From positions 1 to 61,275 of the forward strand of contig JAFXQD010000066.1 of assembly GCA_017527365.1 (NCBI GenBank): a DNA stretch of 61,275 nt, in the 5' to 3' direction. Under the pieces are notes generated by a model that worked only from the letters and a program-made list of their open reading frames with translations, did not search any database and was not told the origin of the DNA. This DNA comes from Oscillibacter sp. (lineage in GTDB: Bacteria > Bacillota > Clostridia > Oscillospirales > Oscillospiraceae). Both the position numbers and the translations under genes were made by a program. Positions within the stretch are counted from its first letter, which is position 1; each line of letters starts with the position of its first letter. This document shows positions 48,628 through 56,750 of this stretch, one piece after another.

Positions 48628-49677
48628 TTACTTCTTCCCGGCGTTCTTGCGCATATCCAGCACGACCGCGCCGACGATAATCAGACCTTTGATGACGTTG
48701 GTCATATTGTCGTCCACGCCCATGAGGACAAGCCCGTTATTGATAACGCCCATAATCAGAATGCCCGCGAGGGCGCCCGACGGGCGGCAGATTCCGCCTG
48801 TCTGCGACGTTCCGCCGACCGTCGCGGCGGCGATTGCGTCAAGCTCGTACTGCAAGCCGTAGGTGGAGGCGTCGGCGGAGCCCGTGCGGGCGGCGAGCAG
48901 GATTCCGCCCAGCGCCGCGCAGGTCGAGCACCACACGTAGACAAGCACAAGGTTGAGTTCCACGTTGATTCCCGCGACGCGGGCGGCTTGGTCGTTGCCG
49001 CCGATGGCGTAGATGTTCTTGCCGAAGCGGGTCTGCGTCAGCAGGAAGGCGGAAATGGCGAACATGACGACGAACACGATAATAATCGTGGGGAAGCTGG
49101 AGGTTTTGCCGTCGGCGGTCGCGTAGGGAACGCGGGCGATGGCGCGGAAGCTGTCGGGGAGGTTGGACACCGGGCGGTTCGAGTACATCTTGGCGACGGC
49201 GCGGCAAATCAACTGCCCGCCGAGGGTTGCGATAAAGGGATGGATTTTGGTGTAGGCGATAATGGCGCCCATAATCGCGCCGACCGCCGCGCCGATGAGC
49301 AACCCGACGATGATGGCGACGAACGACGGCAGGCTGAAGCCGCTCGTCAAAACGCGGGTGGAGAGGTCGACGGGCTGTACGAACGACGCCACCATGACGG
49401 CGACCATGCCCGCAAGGGAGCCTGTCGAAAGGTCAATGCCCTTGGAAAGAATCGCAATCATAACGCCGAACGTCAGGACGCCGCGCACGGATTCGGATTC
49501 AAACAGGGTGCGGATGTTGTTGGGCGTCAGGAACACCCACGCGCCTTTGCGGGCGTAAATGAGAAAGTTCATGGCGATTACCATGCCAATCAGAACCGCC
49601 CAGATGGCGTTGTCGGAAAAGAATTTCTTCGCGTTGAAATTCCCGGCTTTTGCCGCCGTTTTCGTCTGTTCGCTCAT
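48628..49677 (-). CDS. Sugar ABC transporter permease (RbsC/MglC-like)
   Basis: The 349-residue permease has about ten membrane segments and the CUT2-family signature GKNIYAIGGNDQAARVAGINVE in its cytoplasmic loop. The C-terminal region carries GLQYELDAIAAATVGGTSQTGG and GVLIMGVINNGL-like helices. It moves a monosaccharide across the membrane with the ATPase encoded just upstream; the two overlap by 4 nt (ATGA). The C-terminal tail ends RKNAGKK. The operon order is binding protein, ATPase, permease. Confidence 0.93.
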   Translation of the reverse strand: MSEQTKTAAKAGNFNAKKFFSDNAIWAVLIGMVIAMNFLIYARKGAWVFLTPNNIRTLFESESVRGVLTFGVMIAILSKGIDLSTGSLAGMVAVMVASFVQPVDLSTRVLTSGFSLPSFVAIIVGLLIGAAVGAIMGAIIAYTKIHPFIATLGGQLICRAVAKMYSNRPVSNLPDSFRAIARVPYATADGKTSSFPTIIIVFVVMFAISAFLLTQTRFGKNIYAIGGNDQAARVAGINVELNLVLVYVWCSTCAALGGILLAARTGSADASTYGLQYELDAIAAATVGGTSQTGGICRPSGALAGILIMGVINNGLVLMGVDDNMTNVIKGLIIVGAVVLDMRKNAGKK

Positions 49678-51176
49678 GCCGTCGCTCCTTCCTCTATCTT
49701 GCCCGTGGCGTACTTCATAATGAGGTCGCTGTCAAAGTCCTTGCGGTCGATGATTCCGGTCATCTCGCCCTCGTGCATGACGCAAATTCTGTCCGACATG
49801 CCCATGACTTCCGGAAGCTCCGACGAAATCATGATAATGGCTTTGCCCTCCCCGGCGAGGCGCGTAATCAGGGTGTGGATTTCCGACTTTGCGCCCACGT
49901 CAATGCCGCGTGTGGGTTCGTCCATAATCAAAATGTCGGGGTTGGTCAGGAGCCAGCGCCCGATGAGGACTTTCTGCTGGTTGCCGCCCGAAAGGTTCAT
50001 AATCAGGGCGTCAAGGGAGGGCGTTTTGACGTTCAGCGTCTGCGAATACTCCTGCGCGTCCTCGCGCATTTTCTTCTTGTTGAGCACAAAGCCGTACTTC
50101 TTGATATTGGCGATGATGGTATTGACGCCGACGCTCTGCAAGCCCACAATGCCGTTGCCGCGCCTGTCCTCCGTCAACAGCCCGATTCCGTTCCGGATGG
50201 CGTCGGCGGGGTTCTTGATGTCCAGCTCGACGCCGTTCTTGTAGATTTTGCCGCTTGTCTTGTTCCTCATGCCGAAAATCGTCTCTACGACTTCCGTCCG
50301 CCCCGCGCCGACAAGCCCCGCAAAGCCGAGGATTTCGCCCCGGTGCAGTTCAAAGGAGACGTTATGGAACGCCTTCCCGGAACTGAGGTTTTCGACTTTC
50401 AGGATAGCGCCGCCGATAGGACAATCCACTTTCGGGAAGATGTTCCCCATTTTCCGCCCGACCATCAGCGTGATGACCTTGTCAACGTCAAGATTGGCGG
50501 CGCGGTCGGTCGTGACGTACTCGCCGTCGCGGTAGACCGTGATGTCGTCGGAAATGCGGAAAATCTCGTCCATCTTGTGGGAGATGTAGATAATGGCGAC
50601 GTTCTTCTTTTTCAAGTCCTCGATGATTTTGAACAGGTGCTCGACTTCCGATTCCGTAATGGCCGACGTGGGTTCGTCCATGATGACAATCTTGGAGTTC
50701 CACGAAACCGCCTTGGCGATTTCCACCATCTGCATTTTCGCCACCGTGAGGTTGCCCATTTTTTCCGTGGGGTCGAGGTCAAGCCCCAGACGGTCGAAGA
50801 GCTCCTGCGCGTCGGAAACCATCTTCTTGTGGTCGACCATGAACTTGTTTTTCATGGGGAGGCGCCCAAGCCAGAGGTTTTCGCACACGGGGCGCTCCGG
50901 CACGGGGGACAGCTCCTGATGAATCATGGAAATGCCCGCCTCCAACGCCTGCGCCGGACTGCCGAACTCCACCTTTTTCCCGTCATAGTAGATTTCGCCG
51001 GAGGTGGGCCGCTGGATGCCGATGAGGCATTTCATCAGCGTGGACTTGCCCGCGCCGTTCTCGCCCATCAGCGTGTGCACGGTTCCGGGGCGCACGCTCA
51101 AATTCACGCCTTTGAGCGCCTTGACGCCGGGGAACTCTTTCGTGATGTTTTTCATCTCAAGGATGTACTCGCTCAT
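49674..51176 (-). CDS. Sugar ABC transporter double ATPase (RbsA/MglA-like)
   Basis: The 500-residue protein has two fused nucleotide-binding domains. The first has GENGAGKSTLMK, LTVAKMQMVEIAKA and VIMDEPTSAIT; the second has GLVGAGRTEV in place of a canonical Walker A, LSGGNQQKVLIGRWL and LIMDEPTRGIDVG. This asymmetry is normal for CUT2 ATPases. It powers import with the downstream permease and upstream binding protein. A GGAGAAAGG site precedes the ATG. A 187-nt gap with a strong hairpin lies between it and the binding-protein gene. Confidence 0.95.
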   Translation of the reverse strand: MSEYILEMKNITKEFPGVKALKGVNLSVRPGTVHTLMGENGAGKSTLMKCLIGIQRPTSGEIYYDGKKVEFGSPAQALEAGISMIHQELSPVPERPVCENLWLGRLPMKNKFMVDHKKMVSDAQELFDRLGLDLDPTEKMGNLTVAKMQMVEIAKAVSWNSKIVIMDEPTSAITESEVEHLFKIIEDLKKKNVAIIYISHKMDEIFRISDDITVYRDGEYVTTDRAANLDVDKVITLMVGRKMGNIFPKVDCPIGGAILKVENLSSGKAFHNVSFELHRGEILGFAGLVGAGRTEVVETIFGMRNKTSGKIYKNGVELDIKNPADAIRNGIGLLTEDRRGNGIVGLQSVGVNTIIANIKKYGFVLNKKKMREDAQEYSQTLNVKTPSLDALIMNLSGGNQQKVLIGRWLLTNPDILIMDEPTRGIDVGAKSEIHTLITRLAGEGKAIIMISSELPEVMGMSDRICVMHEGEMTGIIDRKDFDSDLIMKYATGKIEEGATA

Positions 51177-51298
51177 GAAACCCCGCCTTTCTCCTTTCTC
51201 CGTTTTCAGCGTCGCGTCCCCGCGAAAGCACTGATGAAATTCGGCGAACGTCGGCGCGCTCGCGGAATTTTATCAATGTTTCCGCGTTTTGTTGCCGG

Positions 51299-51324
51299 GG
51301 AACGGGGGGCAAAGCCCCCGTTCC
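51299..51324. other. Intercistronic hairpin in the ABC importer operon
   Basis: GGAACGGGGG (51299-51308) pairs with CCCCCGTTCC (51315-51324). It lies between the binding-protein stop and the ATPase start and has no U-tract. It may protect the binding-protein mRNA from decay. Confidence 0.6.
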
Positions 51325-51363
51325 GCCGCTTGGCGGGGCTGTCGGACAGCCGCCGCGAAAGGC

Positions 51364-52407
51364 TTACTGATAATCCGCCACGTTGGAGGCGTCCACGGGC
51401 TCAAAGGGCACCCAGAGGATGTGCGGGTTCTCGGCGTCAACCTCGAACTCGGTGCCTTCGTTGAGCGGGGCGCCGTTGACAAGGTTCATCGCGGCTTGGA
51501 GGGCGCCGCGCCCCTGCCCGTCGGCGTTCTGGAAGACGGTCATATACATCTTCCCGGCGGCGACGGCGGCGGCGCCGTCGGCGGTGCAGTCAATGCCGAC
51601 AATGGGCTTTTCGGACGGGTCCATATTGGCGCTTTCCAGAGCCTCAATGGCGCCCAAAGCCATGGCGTCGTTATTGGAAATAATGCAGTCATATTCGGTG
51701 GTGCCGAGGAGGGGCTTAATCATGTCCATGGCCTTGGGGCGCTCGTAGTTGGCGACCAGCGGCGCGGTGGCTTCCGTGGCGGTAATGCCGTTGGCCTCAA
51801 GGGTCTGGAGCACGGACAGGGTGCGGTTGGTGGTGGAGGTCTGGCCAAGAATGCCATTCAAAAGAATGTACTTAATCTCGGTCTGCCCCTTGTCTTTGAA
51901 ATACTTGGCGAGGGCTTCGCCCTGATAGCGGCCGGAATCCATCTCGTTGGAGCCGACGTAGACCACGTTGTCGTTGAGGCGGGCCATGTCGTCGGGGGTG
52001 CGGTTGACGAACACAATCTTCATGTCGCCGGCGGACTCGATAATCTGCTGGGCCTGCGCGGGGTCAACGAGGTTGACAATCACGACCTGTTCCCCGGCGT
52101 TCTTGGCGGTCTCCACGAACTGGATGCCCTTGGAGGCGTCGGACTGGCAGTCCACGGTGGTGAGCGTCACGCCCATCTCGGCGGCGGCGGCGGTGGCGCC
52201 GTCCACGAGGGTGGAGAGCCATTCGTCGCGCTGGGAGAGGACAAGCGTGATGTTCTGCGCGGCGGCGGGGGCGGCGGCTCCGCTGTCGGCGGGGGCGGCG
52301 CCGTCGTTCGAGGGCGCGGGAGCGGGCGCGGAACCGCCGCCGCAGGCGGCGAGGGAGAGCGCCATCATGCCCGCGCAGACAAGAGCAAGGAGTTTCTTCG
52401 TTTTCAT
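51364..52407 (-). CDS. Sugar-binding lipoprotein of the ABC importer (type I periplasmic-binding fold)
   Basis: The 347-residue protein has a lipoprotein signal peptide with lipobox LSLAAC (lipidated Cys22), a short Gly/Ala/Pro/Ser linker, then a type I periplasmic-binding domain (NITLVLSQRDEWLSTLVDG, VVIVNLVDPAQAQQII, VFVNRTP, ISNNDAMALGAIEAL, VGIDCTADGAAAV). It resembles MglB/RbsB-type proteins that bind hexoses or pentoses. The ATG at 52407 has AGAGG about 9 nt upstream. It is the first gene of the importer operon, under a promoter with a palindromic operator next to it and divergent from a LacI-type gene. Confidence 0.93.
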   Translation of the reverse strand: MKTKKLLALVCAGMMALSLAACGGGSAPAPAPSNDGAAPADSGAAAPAAAQNITLVLSQRDEWLSTLVDGATAAAAEMGVTLTTVDCQSDASKGIQFVETAKNAGEQVVIVNLVDPAQAQQIIESAGDMKIVFVNRTPDDMARLNDNVVYVGSNEMDSGRYQGEALAKYFKDKGQTEIKYILLNGILGQTSTTNRTLSVLQTLEANGITATEATAPLVANYERPKAMDMIKPLLGTTEYDCIISNNDAMALGAIEALESANMDPSEKPIVGIDCTADGAAAVAAGKMYMTVFQNADGQGRGALQAAMNLVNGAPLNEGTEFEVDAENPHILWVPFEPVDASNVADYQ

Positions 52408-52455
52408 GCGGGGATACCTCTTTCCATCCAAATTGCGGACGCGCCTTGTTTTGCG

Positions 52456-52469
52456 TGTGCACGTGCACA
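52456..52469. promoter_or_regulatory. Palindromic operator, probably for the LacI-type regulator
   Basis: TGTGCACGTGCACA is a perfect 14-bp palindrome with a central CG, as in LacI/GalR operators. It lies just downstream of the importer -10 box on the minus strand, so a bound repressor would block transcription. Confidence 0.7.
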
Positions 52470-52481
52470 TCCGCGAAACTT

Positions 52482-52511
52482 ATCATACCACGCCGCGCAA
52501 GGCTTTTGCAA
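52482..52511 (-). promoter_or_regulatory. Promoter for the ABC importer operon
   Basis: On the minus strand: TTGCAA (52511-52506), an 18-bp spacer, then TATGAT (52487-52482). The rest of the 336-bp gap holds the operator and the divergent LacI promoter. Confidence 0.65.
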
Positions 52512-52663
52512 CTAAAACTTTCGGGAAATCCGCAAATTGTTACAATGCGCTTAATTCAGGGGCTCTGATTTGTTCATTTCTAACAGACGCCCGGCGCGGG
52601 CGCGGGGGGCGTTTCCGAAAGCCCGCGGCGGCGGGATTTTCCGCCGTTGCCGCGCCGCCGCGC

Positions 52664-52692
52664 TTGCAAACGCGCCGGGGTCGTGATAGAAT
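52664..52692 (+). promoter_or_regulatory. Promoter for the LacI-family regulator gene
   Basis: TTGCAA (52664-52669), a 17-bp spacer, then TAGAAT (52687-52692). Confidence 0.6.
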
Positions 52693-52743
52693 ACGGCGCA
52701 GAAAAGGCGGGGAATCGCCGCGCAGAGAGGGGGGAGGCATGGC

Positions 52744-53769
52744 ATGGCGGTCACACTGAAAGAAATCGCGGGAGCCGCCGGGGTGTCCCGCGCCACCGTG
52801 GACAGGGTTCTGCACGGGCGCGGGCACGTCAAGCCGGAAGTGGAGGCGCGGATACGGGAGCTTGCGCGGGAAATGCGCTACCAGCCCAGCCCGCTGGGGC
52901 GCGGGCTTGTCAAGAGCGCCCGCGCCACGAAAATCGGCGTCGTCTGCCAGTTCACGGAGACGCCGTTCATGAAAATGGTCGTTTCCGGGATTGAGCAGGC
53001 GCGGGAGGACTTGCGCCTCATGGGCGCCGAACTGCTCTTGGACACCATCGACTCCTACGCCCCCGCCCGCATGATTGCCTCCATTGACGAAATGCTCAAA
53101 GAGGGCGCGCAAGGGCTCGCGCTCACCCCCGGCAACACCGCCGACATCCGCGCCAAGGTGCGGGAAGTCATCGCGCAGGGCGTGCCCGTGATTACGTTCA
53201 ACACGGATTTGCCCGGCGCGGAGCGGCTCTGCTACGTGGGGTTGGACAACATCCGCGCCGGGAGGACTTGCGCGGGGCTTATGGCGTCGTCGCTGCGCGG
53301 CGGCGGGCTCGTGCTCCCCGTCTCCGGCTATCGCGGGCACAGCGCCCACGACCAGCGCCTTTCCGCCTTTCAGGACACCGTGCGGGCGACGTTCCCCGCC
53401 CTGCGCCTCCTGCCCGCCGCATACTGCCACGACTCCGACCGCGTGTCGGAGGAAATCGTGCTCGAAACGCTCAAAAAACATCCGGACTTGAACGGCGTCT
53501 ACGTGTCGGGAAACGGGCAGTCGGGGGTATGCCGCGCCCTGCGCGGCGCCGGAAGGACGGGGAAAACCGTCGTGATTTGCTACGACCTCACCGAACAGAA
53601 CGCGCTCGAACTGGAGCGCGGCGGCATTGACTTCCTCATCGACCAAGGGGCGCGGGAGCAGGGTTACCGCCCTGCGCGGCTCCTGTACGACTACCTCATT
53701 TTGAATACGCCGCCCAAAAGGACGTTTTACTATACGGACATCCTCATCAAGACGCGCTACAACCTTTGA
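52744..53769 (+). CDS. LacI/GalR-family transcriptional regulator
   Basis: The 341-residue protein has an N-terminal LacI HTH (VTLKEIAGAAGVSRATVDRV, then LHGRGHVKPE) with a hinge helix near residue 50 (PLGRGLVKSA). A type I periplasmic-binding effector domain follows, with IGVVCQF, NTDLPGAERLCYVGLDN and VYVSGNGQSGVCRAL. It is divergent from the sugar importer operon and probably represses it through the 14-bp palindrome at 52456. The effector is likely the imported sugar or its phosphate. A GAGGGGGGAGG site precedes the ATG. The hinge lacks a classical leucine-alanine pair and reads GLVKSA, which still fits the family. Confidence 0.93.
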   Translation: MAVTLKEIAGAAGVSRATVDRVLHGRGHVKPEVEARIRELAREMRYQPSPLGRGLVKSARATKIGVVCQFTETPFMKMVVSGIEQAREDLRLMGAELLLDTIDSYAPARMIASIDEMLKEGAQGLALTPGNTADIRAKVREVIAQGVPVITFNTDLPGAERLCYVGLDNIRAGRTCAGLMASSLRGGGLVLPVSGYRGHSAHDQRLSAFQDTVRATFPALRLLPAAYCHDSDRVSEEIVLETLKKHPDLNGVYVSGNGQSGVCRALRGAGRTGKTVVICYDLTEQNALELERGGIDFLIDQGAREQGYRPARLLYDYLILNTPPKRTFYYTDILIKTRYNL

Positions 53770-53792
53770 CTTTCCCCCCGCAAAATTATGTA

Positions 53793-53821
53793 TTGTTTTT
53801 TTCTTCCGGATATGTTATGCT
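53793..53821 (+). promoter_or_regulatory. Promoter for the small P-loop gene
   Basis: TTGTTT (53793-53798), a 17-bp spacer, then TATGCT (53816-53821). Confidence 0.5.
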
Positions 53822-53877
53822 TGCCTTATGGAAGCTACCCGCCATGGAAAACGATTTGCGACAAGGAGTGATTGACT

Positions 53878-54288
53878 ATGGTTCGGTTGATTATGGGCGG
53901 CAAGGGCGAGGGCAAGACCAAGCAGCTCATCGAAATGCTCAACAACGCCGCCAAGGACGAGCAGGGCAGCGTGGTGTGCATCGAGGCTACGCGCAACATG
54001 ACCTTCAGCATCCGCTACCAGATTCGCCTCATCGACGCGCAGGAGTACGACCTGCGCAACTACGACATCTTCCGGGGATTCATCACCGGCCTGTACGCCG
54101 GCAACTATGACATTTCCCATATCTTTATAGACGACCTGCGCAAAATCGTGGGGCAGGACGTGGACAGCGACACGGAAGCCTTCCTTGACTGGCTCGACCT
54201 CTTCGGGGAGCGCAACGGCATTAAGTTCACCGTCACCATCAGCGCCGACCGCTCCGCCGCCACCGACGGAATGCGCCATTACCTCTGA
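53878..54288 (+). CDS. Small P-loop NTPase-like protein of unknown function
   Basis: The 136-residue protein begins VRLIMGGKGEGKTKQLIEML, a Walker A loop of the form GxxGxGKT. A hydrophobic strand ending in acidic residues (ISHIFIDDLRKI) could be Walker B. The rest is mixed alpha/beta, with a final strand FTVTISAD. It is too short for a full AAA+ or ABC domain and has no HTH, membrane or signal region. The ATG at 53878 was chosen because AAGGAG lies about 9 nt upstream. It has its own promoter and a downstream hairpin, so it is probably monocistronic. The function is unknown. Confidence 0.8.
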   Translation: MVRLIMGGKGEGKTKQLIEMLNNAAKDEQGSVVCIEATRNMTFSIRYQIRLIDAQEYDLRNYDIFRGFITGLYAGNYDISHIFIDDLRKIVGQDVDSDTEAFLDWLDLFGERNGIKFTVTISADRSAATDGMRHYL

Positions 54289-54324
54289 CGCCGCGCCGGA
54301 AAGCCCCCTTCCGCCCCGATTGTC

Positions 54325-54363
54325 GGGCGCAAAACCCGGATTTCCCCGGATTTTGCGCCCTTT
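54325..54363 (+). terminator. Terminator after the P-loop gene
   Basis: A stem of 10 bp (54325-54334 with 54351-54360) continues inward after one bulge per arm through CCGG/CCGG and is followed by TTT. Confidence 0.6.
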
Positions 54364-54459
54364 CCGCATTTTTCGGCGGCAAACCCCCGCCCCCGCCAGC
54401 CGGGGCGGGATTCGTATAATTTTCATAAAAGTTTCGCGGAAAACTGTGCAGAATGACGG

Positions 54460-54489
54460 TTGACAAACGCGCCTGTCCGCCCGTACAAT
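54460..54489 (+). promoter_or_regulatory. Promoter for the EVE/Mrr-like gene
   Basis: TTGACA (54460-54465), an 18-bp spacer, then TACAAT (54484-54489). Confidence 0.7.
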
Positions 54490-54581
54490 ACGGCAACCGC
54501 AGGGGCGGCAAGCCCGCCGCGCCTTGCGAATTATCACGACAGGAAACCCATAACGCTTGAATCAGGAGGGGCGAGACGACT

Positions 54582-55667
54582 ATGAATAACAAGAAGGCAA
54601 CGAGACTTTGGGCGGTTCACAGCCTCGGCGACGCGTTTTCGACGGACGGCGGCGCGATTTCGTTCGACTGGCCCGCCATGGGCGATTTAAGCGACTTGAG
54701 CCCCGACAAGGAGGCCTTCCGGCAAAAGTTCGACGCCGCGTACCCCGACGGCAACGCCGCCAGCCGCGCCGCCGTCGCCGGGGCGCTCTACCGTCTGGTT
54801 CACGAGGCGGAAGCCGGGGATTACGTCGCCTGCCTGCACGGCGACACCGTGAGCCTTGGGACAATCGGCGGCGCCTACGAGTTCCGCGGCGGCGCCCACC
54901 GCCGCCCCGTCAACTGGATAAAGCATATCCCGCAGTCCGCGTTTTCCCGCGACGCCATGCGCGAAATTACCTGTTCGCCCGTGCGCCTGTTCGCCGTGAA
55001 GCGCTTCGCGGGGGAGTTTCTTTCGCAAATCGGCGTGGCGTGGGAGGAGCCGGAGCCCGAACGCCCCGCCCCGGCGCGACCCGACGCCGCCGCCGAAAGC
55101 GTCCCCGCCGCCGCGCTCATCCGTCCCGGCGCGCCCGCCCCCGCGTCGGCGCGTCCCGCGACCGCCTCCACGCGCACGGAATCCGCGTCCGCCGCCCCCG
55201 CCTGCGCCCTCCGCGCCGCCGATTACGCGGGAACCGACGCCGCGAAAATCGTCCTTGACGCGCTCCGCCTGCTCTCCCGCGAGGGCTTCCGGCAGTTCGC
55301 CGCCGGACTGCTCCGCGCCATGGGCTACGCGATTTCCCTGCCGCCCGACGGCGGCCTGAGCGAGTTCGAGATGACCGCCCGCCGCGACGAGCTTTTCCCG
55401 CCCGTATGGGTGAGCGTCCGCACGGGCGAGCTGACGGAAAGCGACGTTGCGCGGCTCAACGCCGCCCTGACGCCGGGCGCCCGCGGCTTGGCGGTCACGT
55501 CGCGGGAGCTGTCCGAACGGGCGCGGCGGAGCTTGAAGGAGGCGCCGTATTTGCGCGCCGTCGGCGGCGCCGAGCTGGCCGCGCTGACGCTGAAATACTA
55601 TTGCGGGCTTGACGAGCGTTACCGCGCCGCCATCCCCCTGCGCTTGGCGTTCGTCCCTACGGCGTGA
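54582..55667 (+). CDS. EVE/PUA-like domain joined to a degenerate Mrr-type nuclease domain
   Basis: The 361-residue protein has an N-terminal domain (about 5-145) resembling the EVE/PUA-like domain that precedes Mrr nucleases, with WPAMGDLSDLS, ALYRLVHEAEAGDYVACLHG and GGAYEFRGG. A Pro/Ala/Arg-rich linker (about 165-215) follows, then a Mrr-like domain (about 235-355) with GFRQFAAGLLRAMGY, GARGLAVTSRELSERAR and ELAALTLKYY. Where active Mrr has DGGID and VQVK, this has DGGLSEFE and VSVRT, so the catalytic D/E-x-K set appears lost. EVE domains bind modified bases. A role in sensing modified or foreign DNA is inference. It is a single gene with its own promoter and terminator. Confidence 0.78.
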   Translation: MNNKKATRLWAVHSLGDAFSTDGGAISFDWPAMGDLSDLSPDKEAFRQKFDAAYPDGNAASRAAVAGALYRLVHEAEAGDYVACLHGDTVSLGTIGGAYEFRGGAHRRPVNWIKHIPQSAFSRDAMREITCSPVRLFAVKRFAGEFLSQIGVAWEEPEPERPAPARPDAAAESVPAAALIRPGAPAPASARPATASTRTESASAAPACALRAADYAGTDAAKIVLDALRLLSREGFRQFAAGLLRAMGYAISLPPDGGLSEFEMTARRDELFPPVWVSVRTGELTESDVARLNAALTPGARGLAVTSRELSERARRSLKEAPYLRAVGGAELAALTLKYYCGLDERYRAAIPLRLAFVPTA

Positions 55668-55669
55668 CG

Positions 55670-55709
55670 AAAGCCGGACGGTTTCCGACAAACCGTCCGG
55701 CTTTTCGTT
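55670..55709. terminator. Bidirectional terminator for the EVE/Mrr-like gene and tRNA-Gly(CCC)
   Basis: A perfect 15-bp stem (55670-55684 with 55690-55704) has a 5-nt loop and is followed by CGTTTTT on the plus strand. Confidence 0.85.
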
Positions 55710-55711
55710 TT

Positions 55712-55785
55712 TGGAGCAGGGTACGGGAGTCGAACCCGCCTGACCAGCTTGGGAAGCTGGTGTAATACCGATATACGAACCCTGC
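55712..55785 (-). tRNA. tRNA-Gly (anticodon CCC)
   Basis: The 74-nt cloverleaf has a 7-bp acceptor stem (GCAGGGT with ACCCTGC), an anticodon stem CCAGC/GCTGG around loop TTCCCAA, and a T-arm GCGGG/CCCGT around TTCGACT. CCA is encoded. The D-arm (TTCGTATATCGGTATTAC) resembles glycine isoacceptors. Confidence 0.96.
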
Positions 55786-55802
55786 GAACCTCAACGTAGG
55801 GC

Positions 55803-55831
55803 ATTATAGCACACTCCGGAACGGAATGCAA
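55803..55831 (-). promoter_or_regulatory. Promoter for tRNA-Gly(CCC)
   Basis: On the minus strand: TTGCAT (55831-55826), a 17-bp spacer ending in GC, then TATAAT (55808-55803). Confidence 0.8.
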
Positions 55832-55884
55832 GAGGGAATTTAAAAAAATTTTGCCCCTTGCGGCTGTTTCTCATGGGCAATATG

Positions 55885-56334
55885 CTATTCGCTCAAACGC
55901 GTAATGCGGAGAAGCCCGCGCTTTTCGCGCCTTTCGGCGTATTGCAACGCGTTGTAGGAACCGCCGGAAATAAACGGGGCGTAGGCAATCAGAAAATCGG
56001 ATTCGTCCGTCAGCGTCCGGTTCAAGCGGGGAATCGCAACCCTGCGCGGAACGTTCTCCTGCCCTTCCGGGAAATAAATACTGTCAAAGCCTTCCGGCAG
56101 TTCCACGCGGACGAGTGCCGGATGATACGGGACCGCCATCCGGATGACAATATCCGGGCGGCGTTTTTTTGCGCGCATCAACGCCCGCTGGCTCATCCGG
56201 TCAAAATTTCCGTAGTTGCCCACGACAAACGCGCCCACTCCGAAATTGAAAATATGCTCTTCTATGGCGGCGTCCAGCTTGTCCGCTAAAGAATCCGGCG
56301 CGTCGCGGTGTCCGATGAAGAAACACGATTTCAT
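55885..56334 (-). CDS. SLOG-family (YpsA/DUF1273-like) nucleotide-binding protein
   Basis: The 149-residue protein has a Rossmann-type pattern seen in the SLOG superfamily: KSCFFIGHRDAPDSLADKLD, then VGAFVVGNYGNFDRMSQRAL, then DFLIAYAPFISGGSYNAL, then YAERREKRG. SLOG proteins bind nucleotide-derived ligands and some act in defence signalling, but this small type has no assigned role. The ATG at 56334 has AAGGGG about 9 nt upstream. It is divergent from an XRE repressor-type gene, across a region with two symmetrical copies of GATATATCCCAT, so it is probably regulated by that protein. Confidence 0.8.
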   Translation of the reverse strand: MKSCFFIGHRDAPDSLADKLDAAIEEHIFNFGVGAFVVGNYGNFDRMSQRALMRAKKRRPDIVIRMAVPYHPALVRVELPEGFDSIYFPEGQENVPRRVAIPRLNRTLTDESDFLIAYAPFISGGSYNALQYAERREKRGLLRITRLSE

Positions 56335-56350
56335 GTTTGCCAACCCCTTG

Positions 56351-56421
56351 ATTTACGATATATCCCATATTATAGCACAAATTTTTGATTTGGGATATAT
56401 CCCATGCGATAAATCGTAAAT
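56351..56421. promoter_or_regulatory. Divergent promoter region with paired palindromic operators
   Basis: ATTTACGAT (56351-56359) and its reverse complement ATCGTAAAT (56413-56421) bracket the region. GATATATCCCAT occurs at 56357-56368 and 56394-56405, the second inside the 14-bp palindrome TGGGATATATCCCA (56391-56404). That palindrome fits exactly into the spacer between TTGATT (56385-56390) and GATAAA (56408-56413). The minus-strand -10 TATAAT is at 56374-56369. Confidence 0.7.
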
Positions 56422-56463
56422 TTGCGTAAACTGTTGCAAAACGATTTATGGGGGCGCGGCTTT

Positions 56464-56706
56464 ATGACGGCAAAAGGAGCGGTTGCGCGGCGCATACAGG
56501 TTCTTTGCGGGGAGCGCGACATAGCGGTAAACGCGCTGGCGCACCAGTGCGGCGTTCCTCCGTCCACGATTTACAGTATGCTCAACGCAAAGAGCCGGAA
56601 TCCCGGCGTTGTCTCTATTCAAAAACTTTGCGACGGCTTGGATATCAGCGTCCGGGAGTTTTTCGACGACCCGTTATTTGAGAATCTGGAGCCCGTGATT
56701 CAATAA
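56464..56706 (+). CDS. XRE-family helix-turn-helix regulator
   Basis: The 80-residue protein is almost entirely an XRE HTH: VARRIQVLCGERDIAVNALA, then HQCGVPPSTIYSML, then NPGVVSIQKLCDGLDISVREFF. It is of the Cro/CI fold. The ATG at 56464 was preferred over an upstream TTG at 56422; the ribosome binding site is poor (GGGGGCG). The gene is divergent from the SLOG-like gene across paired operators and very probably controls both directions. A second small XRE gene follows after 44 nt. The DNA is more AT-rich than the surroundings, suggesting transfer. Confidence 0.85.
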   Translation: MTAKGAVARRIQVLCGERDIAVNALAHQCGVPPSTIYSMLNAKSRNPGVVSIQKLCDGLDISVREFFDDPLFENLEPVIQ

Positions 56707-56750
56707 GGGCGGATATAATGCAAGGAAAATCAAATTAGGGGGCGCTTCCA

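Noticed and set aside
48466-51464. Two long plus-strand open frames (592 and 604 residues)
   Set aside because: They are antisense to the ABC importer genes and have low-complexity His/Val/Arg-rich sequence without domains.
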